Assembly (NCBI GenBank): GCA_029876055.1
Contig: CM056877.1
Coordinates: 992,001-1,056,000, forward strand
DNA: 64,000 bases
Direction: 5' to 3'
DNA from: Madurella fahalii
Lineage: Eukaryota > Ascomycota > Sordariomycetes > Sordariales
A program made the translations under genes and the position numbers. Of this stretch, positions 20,906 to 31,376 are shown piece after piece (the stretch's first letter is position 1; the number at the start of each line of letters is the position of its first letter). A model generated the notes under the pieces. It did not search any database. It was not told the DNA's origin and saw only the letters and a program-made list of their open reading frames with translations.

Positions 20906-22993
20906 TCAGAGTCCGAAACCCTCAATGCCGAGCCATTCCACCAACTCGCTGTCGTTTGCCTTGGCGACGAGCAGATCGTTATTGTTGTCAGCAGAAACGG
21001 CAGCAGCTTTCTTATTGTCGGACACCTCCGCCGCATAAGCTCTGTCATTGCCATCCCCCAGTCCGTCTCCATCAGTCGAAGCCTTCTTCTCACCACCATT
21101 AAGAATTCCCGCCATGCCGCTCCCAGTTGTGACACCTACGCCGTTGTCCCTATGATATCCCGCCCTCCACTCCTCCATCCACTTCTTCAGCCCATCATCC
21201 TTCCTCATCCACTCCTCCAAATCCTCAAAAATTTGCATCAGAATCCTCATGTCCTCGCGATCCATCTGCCATCCCTTTGCCACCACGACCTCGTTCTCCT
21301 TCGCCCCGTTCTTTTCCACTTCGTTCTCCCTCACCTCGTTCCCCTTTATCTCATTCTCTTTTACTTTATTCTCCTTCACCTCGTTTTCCTCCGCCTTCTT
21401 CTCCTTCGCCTTCTTCTCCTTCACCTCCCTCTCCTTCACTTCGCTCTTTTTCACCTCGCTATCCTTCACCCCGCTCTCCTTCCCCTCCCTCTCCTTTACC
21501 TCCCTCTCCTTTACCTCCCTCTCCTTTACCTCCCTCTCCTTTACCTCCCTCTCCTTCACCTCCTTTTCCTTCACCTCCCTCTCCTTCACCTCCCTCTCCT
21601 TCACCTCCTTTTCCTTCACCTCCTTTTCCTTCTCCTTCTCTCTCTCCAAAACCCACCCTCCCGACAACACCTTGAACCACCTCCCATCTGCACAATTCTT
21701 CCACACCAACCCCTCCCCATTCCTCTGCTCCGCCCTGGCGATCAGATCCTCATGGCCCCGCGCCACCGACCACACGGTATAGTATCCTAGGACAGGCACA
21801 TGACCGACCCCGATGCGGCTCGCAAACTCCACCACGTCGCGCGGATCCCAGCGCCTGGAACGCTCAATGTCAAACACGGAAAAGACGAGGAACTCGTGGT
21901 GGCCGCGCGGGTAGTTGTAGGGGTTGCCCTGGATGCTGGCGCCGACGAGCTCGCCGTGGACCGCGATGCTCCCGTTGGCCTGCGGCAGGGCGGTGTGCAG
22001 CGACGCGGCGAGGGCGGCGGCCCAGTAGGTGTACTGTTGAGGGGTCGCCTTGGGGTCGACGAGGTGCGGGAGGAGATCGGCGTTGCGGGAGCAGACGCCT
22101 AGGCGGCCCCCCCGGTGGCGGGCATGTTTGAGCAGGCAGTAGTCCCCGCCGTCGGAGGGCGGCAGGGGAGGGAGCATGGCGTAGTAAGGTGAGTCGGAGC
22201 GGACAAAGTAGACTGTCATGCTTGTGCCGTCCATCTTGACGGATTCCTGGAAGAGGAAGGTGCAGTATTTCGGCTTGGTGAAGAGGTTGGGGCAGTTTTG
22301 CACGCGCTCCATGTCGGGTTTGAGGATGAACTTGGGGTATTTGGGAAAGGCGGCCGGCGACGGACCGGAATTGCCGGTCTTGGACTCGCTGAGCTTGTCG
22401 CTGGGGTTTTCCCACTTCTTGACACCGAGCGCGTTGCTAAAGTCGACCATGCGGAGGAACTCGTCGAATTGGTCGTCGGTGTGGGTACTGCAGCGTTCCC
22501 AGCGGAGCTCAGCGATCTTCCTCTCAATGTGTGGTAGATCCCGGAGGTGGAAGATATGCCCCTGGGAGATAATCCTTTTCCGGTCTCGGCCTGTCCAAGT
22601 CGACATGCCCACGCGGTAGCCCTCTTCACCGTCAAATGTGATCATGCCTCCAACTTCGGCAAAGAGATCGCTGAAGTCGGCGAACCTACAACCAGCAGGG
22701 AGGAAGGAGTCAACTTCCAGGAAGACCACGAGGTCGCCCTCGCTGAAGTCTTTGGTTTTCTTGACGACCACCTTCCAGCCGTCGATGTTAATGACCTTAT
22801 GTGTGCGGCTGAGAAAGCTCGTAGACGCAACACGGCGGACAGTGACCAGCTTACGAATGTGGCTCTGGATCTCCGGCTCGGCCATGGTTTCTGCATTGGA
22901 AGGAAGCGTTGCTTTGGCACTTGTAATGGCTTCTTCGAGCCAGCCGCGAAGGTTTGGTGTACGAAGTTGAACGGACAAGACTGCTGAAGCCAT
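20906..22993 (-). CDS. RNA ligase (DraRnl / Rnl2-like) with C-terminal charged repeat array
   Basis: A single-exon gene of 695 residues. Residues about 40-170 resemble the N-terminal OB-like domain of Deinococcus-type Rnl5 ligases. ESVKMDGTSMTVYFV near residue 250 is nucleotidyltransferase motif I (KxDGxS), the lysine that takes AMP; LGVCSRN is motif Ia/III-like, VHGELVGASIQGN is motif III, and GEGLVWK near residue 424 is motif IV. Such ligases seal 3'-OH/5'-phosphate nicks in RNA. The C-terminal half is unusual: residues about 450-570 are KEKEV/KEREV-type pentapeptides from a 15-bp minisatellite, followed by a hydrophilic helix (REDMRILMQIFEDLEEWMR) and an Asp/Asn-rich end. The catalytic core looks complete. 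The cellular substrate is unknown; eukaryotic homologues are scattered in fungi. Confidence 0.85.
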   Translation of the reverse strand: MASAVLSVQLRTPNLRGWLEEAITSAKATLPSNAETMAEPEIQSHIRKLVTVRRVASTSFLSRTHKVINIDGWKVVVKKTKDFSEGDLVVFLEVDSFLPAGCRFADFSDLFAEVGGMITFDGEEGYRVGMSTWTGRDRKRIISQGHIFHLRDLPHIERKIAELRWERCSTHTDDQFDEFLRMVDFSNALGVKKWENPSDKLSESKTGNSGPSPAAFPKYPKFILKPDMERVQNCPNLFTKPKYCTFLFQESVKMDGTSMTVYFVRSDSPYYAMLPPLPPSDGGDYCLLKHARHRGGRLGVCSRNADLLPHLVDPKATPQQYTYWAAALAASLHTALPQANGSIAVHGELVGASIQGNPYNYPRGHHEFLVFSVFDIERSRRWDPRDVVEFASRIGVGHVPVLGYYTVWSVARGHEDLIARAEQRNGEGLVWKNCADGRWFKVLSGGWVLEREKEKEKEVKEKEVKEREVKEREVKEKEVKEREVKEREVKEREVKEREVKEREGKESGVKDSEVKKSEVKEREVKEKKAKEKKAEENEVKENKVKENEIKGNEVRENEVEKNGAKENEVVVAKGWQMDREDMRILMQIFEDLEEWMRKDDGLKKWMEEWRAGYHRDNGVGVTTGSGMAGILNGGEKKASTDGDGLGDGNDRAYAAEVSDNKKAAAVSADNNNDLLVAKANDSELVEWLGIEGFGL
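21285..21650 (-). repeat. 15-bp minisatellite encoding KEREV-type pentapeptides
   Basis: The plus strand shows CTCCCTCTCCTTTAC-type 15-mers, nearly identical at about 21480-21630 and more diverged to the left. The unit keeps the ligase frame, so changes in copy number alter only tail length. Nearly all frames stay open across it, which accounts for Ser/Phe-, Pro/Ser- and Gly/Glu-rich shadow ORFs. Confidence 0.9.
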
Positions 22994-23806
22994 CTTGATG
23001 CCGCCAAGCAGTATTTAGGCGAAGAATGCTTTGCCTGGGCCTGTCTCCAGGTATCTGAAGAGTGTATGGATTGTGATAGTTGTGATGGTTGGAAAGATAA
23101 TGATAGATGAGTGGTCTGTTTGTGAGATGATTTATATCTGGTAGAGAGTACTTTATTCGAGCACGCCTAGGGGAGAATGACTTGAAAGTACCCACGCGAT
23201 GACTCACCAATGGAAAAAAGGAAACGATGAACGGACGGAAATTCGCAAGCAGCTGATAGCAGTAATTCAACAGCCAGCAGGTGAAAGGCCGGGGCAGTAG
23301 ATATCGAGCCTGGTGGATTCCCAGATCTGGAAAGGAAGGGTAGGCGGAAGGGAATGATAAGCTGTGGTGAAAGGGTCACTGTCTGTGAATATGGTTTATT
23401 GCCCGGGGTTAACTTTCCTACTCTGCTCGGCGTGTGGAATCAAGGGAGTAATTGAGTTGTAGGTAGTGAGTCATCTCCTGGAGGTTTCTCGTCTTGAAGG
23501 AGCCCAGCACATAGAGATAAAAAAGACATGTAAATACTAAACCTAGCCGAGGACCTGGTGACCTTTCGACAAAGCGCGCCTAAGATTAACCCGATGGTTA
23601 TTAGAAAGTTAATATGATTAAGGAACCTCAAGTAAATCAACTTGAAATTATCAAAATTTGCTCGTGAAACAGGTGGACTGATGTGTCACATCTGTCATAT
23701 TTCTGCTGCTCTTGGTTGCCCATTTCATCCTTGGTTATAATCACGCAGGTGTAAGTTGGGCCATGATAATTGTGGTATTAACAAGAGCTCGAAAAATGCC
23801 CTTGAA
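22994..23806. other. Intergenic region upstream of the RNA ligase gene
   Basis: A TATA-like ATATAAA (minus strand, 23137-23131) lies about 140 bp upstream of the ligase ATG. The right half is AT-rich. No gene seen. Confidence 0.5.
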
Positions 23807-25060
23807 TTATTCTTGCTTCTGCTCAGGCTTCTCATCCCAAGCAACCTCAACCCAAAGAGGCACATGGTCACTCAGCCCTCTTTCCTGGGGCGTATCCAGA
23901 ATCCCCGTCCCTAGAACCCTCCCAGCCTCCCACAGCCCCTTCGACACCAAGATCAAATCCACCCTGTCACAACTACTCCCCCACTCTTTCGTCCGAGGAT
24001 AATACGTATACTTCCTCTCCTTACCATAGATAGCCCGAAACACGTCTACCGCATCCAGGCACTTCCCCTGTCCCACAGCGCCTTCCACATACGCCCCAGC
24101 TCGCCTATTATCCTCCTCGCCAAAGAACTTCCGGTTAAAATCCGCACGATTCACACAATGCCGCCTCGGCCAGGTCCTCAAACCGGGATACCCATCGACC
24201 ACGCCGCGCGCCACATTCAAATCGCCCGCCACCACCACTCTGAACCCCCTGCCCTCCAGCGCAAGACACTCGTCCCGCAGCCGCGAATGGAACGCTACCT
24301 TCCAATCATGCCTCGTCCCCACCACCGCCCCGGTGGCCGGGTCGCGGTACGGCGCGCCCGTCCCGTTGACGGCGTACACATTTACCAGCGCCAGCACCGG
24401 TTGCGCGCCGCCGACCGCCTTCCGCATCTCCACGACCCCGACCCGCCCCTCCAAGTCCCACTCCGCCCCCCTCGCGCAGACCACCCACTCCCGCGCAAAG
24501 TCCCGCCGCAGCACCGTCCCCACGCCGTACAGCTTGCCCCCGAACCCCCTGGCATTGTACCGATCGCGCGGGAGGACGGCGTGTAGATCGTAGGCGCGGC
24601 TGTTGTCACCGTCCTCGGCGTCGTCTCCGTGGTCTGGGTTGGTCGGCAGGGCGTTGAGGGAGGATTGGAGGGCGGAGAGGGTGGCCTTGGCGGTGCTCCC
24701 GGGGGCAATCTTGAGTTCCTGGAGGAAGAGAGCCTCGGGGAAGTTGTGGCGGGAGAGGAAGGCTCGGAGGCTGCTAGGATTGGTGTTGCTGCGGCTGGTG
24801 CTGGTGTGGGGAGTGGTAGTAGCGGCGGTGGTGCCTGATGCGAGAGGTTTGAAGAAGGAGGTGATCTTATGGGACGGAGAGGGGAGGTACGGGTCGACTC
24901 CGTTGATGTTCCATGAAAAGATTCGTATTGAGCGTCGGGGGCGCATCGACTCCGGGTTCGGGTTGAGCGAGTTGGATGAGGGCGTTGATTCGAGGGACGC
25001 GGGCCGTAGTTTTCTGCGCTTGGTGGGCGGGGGGCTTATTTCACGGTCCATCTGTGACAC
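23807..25060 (-). CDS. Endonuclease/exonuclease/phosphatase-fold protein (ExoIII / AP endonuclease-like)
   Basis: A single-exon ORF of 417 residues; the start is at 25060 or three codons later at a second ATG. The EEP fold motifs appear in order: IFSWNINGV (metal-binding Asn), LFLQELK (metal-binding Glu), NVYAVNG, VVAGDLNVA (catalytic Asp and Asn), TYYPRTKEWGSSCDRVDLILVSK and LSDHVPLWVEV (terminal Asp-His pair). This order is that of exonuclease III/APE-type enzymes that cut DNA at abasic sites. TYYPRTKEWGSSCDRVD resembles the F/YTCW-N...SRIDYIL region of AP endonucleases. The N-terminal PPPTKRRKLRP is a likely nuclear signal. An insert rich in Thr/Ser follows the first motif. There is no GRF zinc finger as in Apn2. 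Confidence 0.8.
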   Translation of the reverse strand: MSQMDREISPPPTKRRKLRPASLESTPSSNSLNPNPESMRPRRSIRIFSWNINGVDPYLPSPSHKITSFFKPLASGTTAATTTPHTSTSRSNTNPSSLRAFLSRHNFPEALFLQELKIAPGSTAKATLSALQSSLNALPTNPDHGDDAEDGDNSRAYDLHAVLPRDRYNARGFGGKLYGVGTVLRRDFAREWVVCARGAEWDLEGRVGVVEMRKAVGGAQPVLALVNVYAVNGTGAPYRDPATGAVVGTRHDWKVAFHSRLRDECLALEGRGFRVVVAGDLNVARGVVDGYPGLRTWPRRHCVNRADFNRKFFGEEDNRRAGAYVEGAVGQGKCLDAVDVFRAIYGKERKYTYYPRTKEWGSSCDRVDLILVSKGLWEAGRVLGTGILDTPQERGLSDHVPLWVEVAWDEKPEQKQE

Positions 25061-25427
25061 AGTCTAAATCTCCTAGGTTTTGTGAGCCTTGTTTAACATG
25101 TAAGGCTACGATGGTGAGATGACGTTGTTATTTCAAGTCCCGGATTCCATATTAAGGGGATTGTGCTGATGACGTCACCCATTGGGTTTACACTAGGCAT
25201 CGCTTACACCACTGAACCTACTACATGAAAGGTACACAACGTTAACAATGTATCACAGATCACCTGAAAAGAGTAGAGAGTTTGAAGGCAATATTTTGTC
25301 ATTCTAGTTCGCTGTTCTCCTACCCAAGCTGCAGTTCCAACCCATGGCCAATTTTAAATCCATGTCAAACTGATTAGTAAACCAAGAACCAAATCATGCC
25401 AACAATAAACCAAGCGATGCCCCCTTA
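25061..25427. other. Short intergenic region
   Basis: AT-rich spacer of 367 bp between the EEP gene promoter and the 3' end of the DUF4139 gene. It has TGACGTT/TGACGTCA-like sequences at about 25118-25178 (an AP-1/CRE-type octamer, TGACGTCA, at 25170-25177). No gene. Confidence 0.4.
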
Positions 25428-27984
25428 TTAACACTGCGCTACCCTCTCCCCCGTTGGGAAAGCGACTTCGTACTGCAACGTCAACTTGACGCTCTTCCCG
25501 GCATTCAGCATCACGTCCCACGACACCTCCCCAGCCTTCTTCAGCATTGCCGTCGCCCTCCCCCATTCCTTCTCATCCTTACCATCCTTCCCAGCCACTC
25601 CCGTGGCGACTGCCTTGCCCCCAGCCAGCCCTGCCGGGTGCAGAACATCGACCTTGAGCTTCTCATCCTCCGACACAGGCACTTGGTCCAGCACCGTGAT
25701 GCTGACCGGCTTGCCCGCCGTCGCCCGGGTATTGACGAGGGTGATCGTCCGGGTATACACCGAGTTGTCGCCCTTGGAGAAGACCCCGGTGGTGCTCCTC
25801 GTCACGTCCGGCTTGGGATAGGCGACCCTGATGGCCGGGTCGACGCCCAGCGGCATGTTGAAGCTGTCGCCGGCGCTGCAGCGGGGGAGGGTGGAGCGGC
25901 CCATGAAGGTGCCGTCCAGCGTGAGGCCGGTCGGGCCGCGGAGGAGAGTGAGCTTGCTCATGTTGCGCAGCCGTGCCTTGAGGTAGGCGGCGGGCTTGTA
26001 CTTCGCCACGACGGTGCGGGAGAATACAACGTTGGAGAAGGAAATGCGGGCGATACGCTGCTTGGAGGCGGTCGAGCTAGGCTTGAGCGTCTTGAGGTTA
26101 GGCAGGTCGTAGGTCGCCGTGAGGCCTGTCTCTTCGAACGATGAATCTTGGAAGGCGACTTCTGGGGTTGGCTCCAGCATCGTCTGGCCGTCGGCGTCGT
26201 CGGCTTCGTCGGCTTCGTCGGCGGCGCCCGGGCCGTAGTAGTCCGCGGACCCTTGCGGTGGGCCTGAGGAGCGGCCCTGGACCGGCTTGGCAGATTTTTC
26301 AACGCTTACTACGGAGGAGAGATTGAATCCCTTTCCTTTCCGAGCATATGAAATCCCTTCCGCTATTTCATCGGGAGGCGCGCCTCCCCCAAAGAGACCT
26401 CCCCCAAAGGGACCTCCGGGAGGAGCCGTGGTCGGTTTGCTGCCAAACACGCTCGCAGCCGGCACCACATTGGCATTTCCCACGTTGCCGCCAAAAAGGC
26501 CACCGGAAGCGTAACCTTGGGGTTGCTGTGCCCCGAATCCGACTTGCTGGGCTTGCGGAGCAATGCCTCCGGCATTCGTTTTACCAAATACTGTTGAGTC
26601 AGCCACCGCGGCCATCTTAGGCTGGGTGGGAGCTTTAGAGATGTTAGTTGACGAGAACGAGTCACTAACTCCAAAGAGATTTGCCCGAGGCTTCTGCTGG
26701 ACCAGCGCATTTTGGGCTGCATGGTAGACCTCCTTCTCGGCTCGTTCCTCTCGGCTGTGCGCGATGTCAAATCCATCCCACGGGCCACCCCGGCCGGCCA
26801 GCTTGAGACGCCACGGCACGAGGCTGGGAATGTCATCTTGCAATCCTGAGAAGTTGGCTTGTGAGGTGCTCAGGATGACTCTGCTGTTCGACCAAGTCTC
26901 GGACGTCATGTTGGTCAACCGGGCATCGAAGCACAGCGTCGCCGTGTTCGTTGTGGTCGAAAGGGCCAAGTCATAACTGGGAGACCAGAATGCTGATGAA
27001 GTCACGTAGGAGAGCGAGAGGTCGCAAGCCAAACTGGCCGTCTCGTCCGCAGGACTGTTTTCCTTCTCCGAGATGACCTTGACATCGGTCAGGCTGGCGA
27101 CGGAGGTCCGGCGAGAGGACCCGGGAGTGAAGTTCGTGGCATCCAGCGTGATGCGAACGCTGTAGCAGAAGCGAGGCCAGAACTGCTCCCGTTCCTTGCG
27201 GATGCGAGTCTTTTCTTTTTGACGCTCCTGGTCGCGCCGCCGCTGCTTCTCCTGCAGTTTGGCCTTGGCCTTCTTGACCTTGGCCTTGGCTTTCGCCGCC
27301 TTCTTGGCCGCCTTCCCATCGAGCTTCCACAGGCGCAGTTCTTCACGCCGCAACTTCGTAATCTCCTTGGTCAGCTCGCGGTCACGGGCGGTGCCTTCCA
27401 TGTGGTCCTTGAAGACCTTCTCGCGCTCGGTGCGGTACGTCTCCATACACGGCTCAATTTCGACACTTGGTTTCTTCTCTAGCGACTTGCCGTAGCCATC
27501 GAGGAACCTCAGCCGGCTCTCGGCGCTGGCGATCCTCTCCTTAGCGCGCTTCTGCTCGTCGCTCAAGACCACCAACTTCTCGCGGATCTCCTCCAAGGCA
27601 TCGTTGACTTTCTCCTCGTCGTCATCCTCGTCGTCGGACTCGTCCTTGTCAGACTCCGAGTCCGAGTCGGGGTAGATCTCCTGGAAGATGTCGCGGTTCG
27701 GCAGGAGCTCGACAGTGATGTCTGTGATGATAGCCGAGCCGGTTCCCTCCACCTTGATAGAATGCTCATCGGCGGTGGGAGTCACACCGATGACTGTGAT
27801 TTCGTTGGCGCCTGGCTAAGCGGTTGTTAGCGTGGAATAATAGAGAGGGTTGCCGTTCTCGGTCACCTACCTTAAGGGAAACATTTTTGAGGTCTCGTGT
27901 AATTTGGGCTCTGGTCGGGAAGAGGGTGACAGAGCCGGTGGGCAAGTCACGGACATGGAACACTTGCTTCTGAGGGTCGTCCAT
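25428..27984 (-). CDS. DUF4140/DUF4139 protein with coiled coil and FG motifs
   Basis: Exon 1 (27984-27871) and exon 2 (27815-25428) join across a 55-bp GTAGGT...TTAG intron, NVSLK|PGANEITV, giving about 833 residues. VFHVRDLPTGSVTLFPTRAQITR is the DUF4140 start, followed by the GANEITVIGVTPTADEHSIKVEG strand pattern. An acidic run (DSDSESDKDESDDEDDDEE) and a long Lys/Glu coiled coil (about residues 95-240) come next. Then the DUF4139 beta-sandwich begins (LSLSYVTSSAFWSPSYDLAL). A disordered insert at about 385-560 carries several FG/GLFG-like motifs. The DUF4139 end shows LTLDGTFMGRSTLPRCSAGDSF and the ITVLDQVPVSEDEKLKV segment typical of the family. Function of the family is not known to me. 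Confidence 0.82.
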
Positions 27985-28946
27985 TGTCCTTGCAATGGCG
28001 TCTGCGTCGACGGAGCTAGGTTTGGGTGCAAGGGAAGGGCAGAGAAGACGGTAGCCCTTGGCTGGATCGAACCGAAGACATGGAACGGGGAGCAGGAGCT
28101 GGCGGGAAGAGCCCAGATATACTTATACCTGGGCGCCCGAGCAGGAACCTCAGGCTACCGCGAGCTGAAAGGGCGCCAAGTTATCGTGGATCGTGGACAA
28201 TGCAGGTACGAGGCGTCCACCTAAGGTTGAGGAGGGGTATTTGATGACTGAAGCCTCGCAATTAAACGGCGGCCTCCGCCAATGAACACCGTCGAGGGGC
28301 CATCCGGCCTGGTGCCTACAGAAATATCAGTCACTTTTTGGTGGTTTGTCACGCAGCAGTGACTCAGAAGCTGGACCGCTGACAAAGAACGGCCGGTGAC
28401 TAATCACTGCGGCTGGGGTTCGCAAGGGTCTGCTGCACGGTTCTGCTCAACTGTGTAACGCTAATTGCTTAGCGTCAGGCGCAGTTCGCGGCCATTCTGA
28501 GATTCTGCCTTGCGCCATGTTGTCAAAGCAAAATTGAGAATTGAGGACGGGCGAACAGGGCCAGGTACTGTACGTAGAAGTTTAACCACAATGTCGGAAG
28601 GTGGGGGGGCCCCGGGGCGTTCCGCTTTTCGCGGTACGTGTACCGTACTGTACAACAACCGAAGCTCTCTCAAACGCGGGGGATCCAACCAAGCTTTCGA
28701 TGCCCCACAACTGCTGTCACCTCGACCCCCAATCCCAGCCCCCTCGACATGACGGAATGCCTCGTCTGATGCATCGAACCGCACATCACCATTGACGTCT
28801 TCTCAGAGAGATTTTCCTCTGCCGACGCGCCTCAACCTTACTGTTTTTTTGGCGGATTAAGTCCCGTTACTCTAAAACCCATCTTCTATCGTCTAACACG
28901 CCTTTCCTGTTCCTTTCCGGACCATCCCCACCAGTCAGTCCCCATC
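27985..28946. other. Divergent promoter region
   Basis: Shared by the DUF4139 gene (left) and the Pro/Gln-rich gene (right). It carries GTAC-rich palindromes: GGTACTGTACGTAG at about 28563-28576 and GGTACGTGTACCGTACTGTAC at 28633-28653. No gene recognised. Confidence 0.5.
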
Positions 28947-30257
28947 ATGGACCCTCAACCTCACCCACCCGCCTCCGCACCGCCCTACGGACCTCAGCCG
29001 CCGCATCCTGGCCCTTCAGACTTCAGCCACGGCCCTCCCCCTCCGGGCACCTTCAATCCCACCCTCCCCTACCGTCCCCATTCAGACGTCGCCGTCCATA
29101 GCGCCAGCTACTACATTCCAGGCCCTCCTTCCGAGGGCATCTCGTCATACCACACGGGCCCAGGCCTACCGCCAGCCTCAACCCAACAACAACAACAACA
29201 ACAACAACAACAGCCACCTCCTCCATCCTCCTTCTCCGCAAACCCAGCACATACCAACAAGCCCCCCGCCAGCCCTCCACCCCTCACCCACGCCCCACCC
29301 ATCCCCATCCCGGACCCAGCTCCCCGGCCCGCCCACTCCACATCCCTGCCGCACCTCGCAGCGGCTACAGCCGGGATGCCGCCGCCCACCACATCGTCCT
29401 CGGCGCTCGGATACCCGGAGCCGATGACGAGCACGCGCCTCAGCGACGCGCGCGCCGGCGCCGAGGCCGCGCTGCGCGAGTACATGAACCTGCAGCGGCA
29501 GCGGGCCATGGTCAACGGCGTGGGAGGGGTCGGGGTCGGGGTTGGGGTTGCAGGGATCGGAATGGTGAACGGGAGCGGCGGCAAGTTTGGTGGGGGGAGG
29601 CGGCGGGCGTGGAGGAGCGGTTGCGGGCGCAGGCGGGGATCGTGCTGGGCCGGTTGCGGGGCCTGAAAGGGGATGTGGGAGGGGTGGTTGGGGAGGGGGA
29701 GGGGCAGAGGTGGAGGAGGTTTTTGGTCGGGGGGATTGTGTAAGTTTTTCTTTCTCTCGATCTCTCTCAAGCCTTTCTTTTTTTTTTTTTTTTTTTTTTG
29801 GGTGGGCGTTTGGCCGGGCTGGCTGGGTGAGTGTCGGGGATAAAGAGAGAGAGAGAGAGAGATGTTGTTGTTGGGCGTTGTCAGAGATGACGGCTTACTG
29901 ACAGGCAACCCACCCTCAAGTGCATCCGTCATACCCATCGTCAAGGCGCTCTTCCGCCGGCCGAGGGACGATGACGAGTCGTCCAACGACACGGAATATG
30001 CGTTTAGGAAGAGCAAGCGCCTCATCGCGCGGGTCCTGGCGGCGACGCGCCGGCCGGGGATCGCGACCGTCGCCTTCTTTGTGTTTGCCGTGCTCTATGT
30101 CTTCCAGAACGAGGTCTCGCTGCGCGCGGGAAGGTCCGTTCAGAAGCGGCTGAAGAGGTTGACGGCGAAGGTTGAGAACGGGACCGAGGATATCACCGAG
30201 GAGGATTTGAAGTTACTGAAGGGGTGGAGGTGGAGAGTTTTGATGTGGACGAGTTGA
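28947..30257 (+). CDS. Pro/Gln-rich protein with C-terminal membrane segment, unknown function
   Basis: The N-terminal 190 residues are Pro-, Ser- and Gln-rich (poly-Gln from CAA repeats at 29186-29212) and end in a short helix, AALREYMNLQRQRAM. A second coding piece in another frame, VEERLRAQAGIVLGRLRGLK to WRRFLVGGI, starts near 29609, so either an intron (for example about 29520-29599, GT...AG) or a frame error lies between them. A 181-bp intron (29740-29920, GTAAGT...CAAG) holding a T tract and a GA repeat then leads to ASVIPIVKALFRRP. The C terminus has SSNDTEYAFRKSKRL and one hydrophobic helix (IATVAFFVFAVLYVF). I do not recognise a named family, but the last part looks conserved-protein-like. 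It could be a tail-proximal membrane adaptor. Confidence 0.6.
29776..29862. repeat. T tract and GA dinucleotide repeat inside an intron
   Basis: A T run of about 22 (29778-29799) and an AGAGAG run (29842-29860) lie in the 181-bp intron of the preceding gene. Confidence 0.75.
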
Positions 30258-31376
30258 TAATGTATCGATGCTTTGGGGAGTGATGGGTGATGAGTGACGA
30301 GTGACGATGATATAGCATAGCTTTATGTGGTTATTTGGATGTCTGGAGCGGGCACTATACGGTTGGTAATTCTAAAGTCTGACATGATGGAATCTAATGC
30401 CCTGTTTCGCTTGCTCTCGGCCGATGGACGATCCCTTTCCCCTGACCAATTCCTTGCCTAGCTCGGAAGTTTCGTGGCTTTCTGTAATGGAGCCATCATG
30501 GCTACAGCATGCCTCTCGAAAAATAGCCGTTGAACTCACGGGGTCTGCGAACGCCGTAGCCGGGAAAGGACAGTCGAATAGTGTCCATGAAAAGCTTATG
30601 CGAGAATACCAGTCCAAGTAATAACTGAGAATGAAAACCACGCTGCCGATCTAAATACTGCCGCTGGGTAACGAGTCGCTAATTAGTACCGCCAGGCATA
30701 TATCCGCTGTCGTGTTCATTTATCAGGGTTGCTTGTTCGGGCGTGATATCATACTTGGCTTGAAGGTGGTTTATTGCACTTGCAGCTGTCAGGGGAATGG
30801 CAGTGTTCATTGCTGCTCGCACAGCTTCTTTAGTAGAAGGCTTCGCATAAAATTGACGGTATCGGGTCCAGGTTCTTTGCGTAGCCTTGTCATGACGGCT
30901 ATTCGAGTCGCTTCATTAAAGTCAAAAGGCAAATTGGTTGCGGGCTAGTGGTTAATTATGCTAAACCTCGCAAGCTCTGCGGCAGCCGTGTCGAGAAGCT
31001 CCATCAATGACCGCACCGCTGCGCGCGCCTATTGTCGGTGCCCTCCCCAACTCAGCCGCCGCTCAAAGGCAGTCTCGAAAAAGACCTTGGCCGAACGCAT
31101 GAGGTCTGGTTTACTTCTGATGTCTAAAGTGAGTGAGGCGTCTTGCCCGGGAGGTGCTGATTGCTGAACGGACATGGTGAAGGGATTCCATAGTGTGTTG
31201 TACATGCCCTCCTCAACCTCTCGAGGAATAATTACACAATTACATGATAGCAAGACCGCTCTTGACTTTGACGTGTTCCCGAGACATTGGCGCCCAATGC
31301 TCCTACCAGGGAGAAAAAGGCACCGGGCCGTCTAAGAGAGATCGCTCAATTACCTTGGGTATTCTATGGCTCAAAA
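30258..31376. other. Intergenic region, no gene recognised
   Basis: Moderately AT-rich. Short ORFs on both strands have no family features. The two flanking genes converge on it. Confidence 0.5.

Noticed and set aside
29111..30025. Minus-strand ORF of 304 codons
   Set aside because: Spans repeats and the intron of the plus-strand gene; Pro- and Cys-rich runs come from microsatellites.
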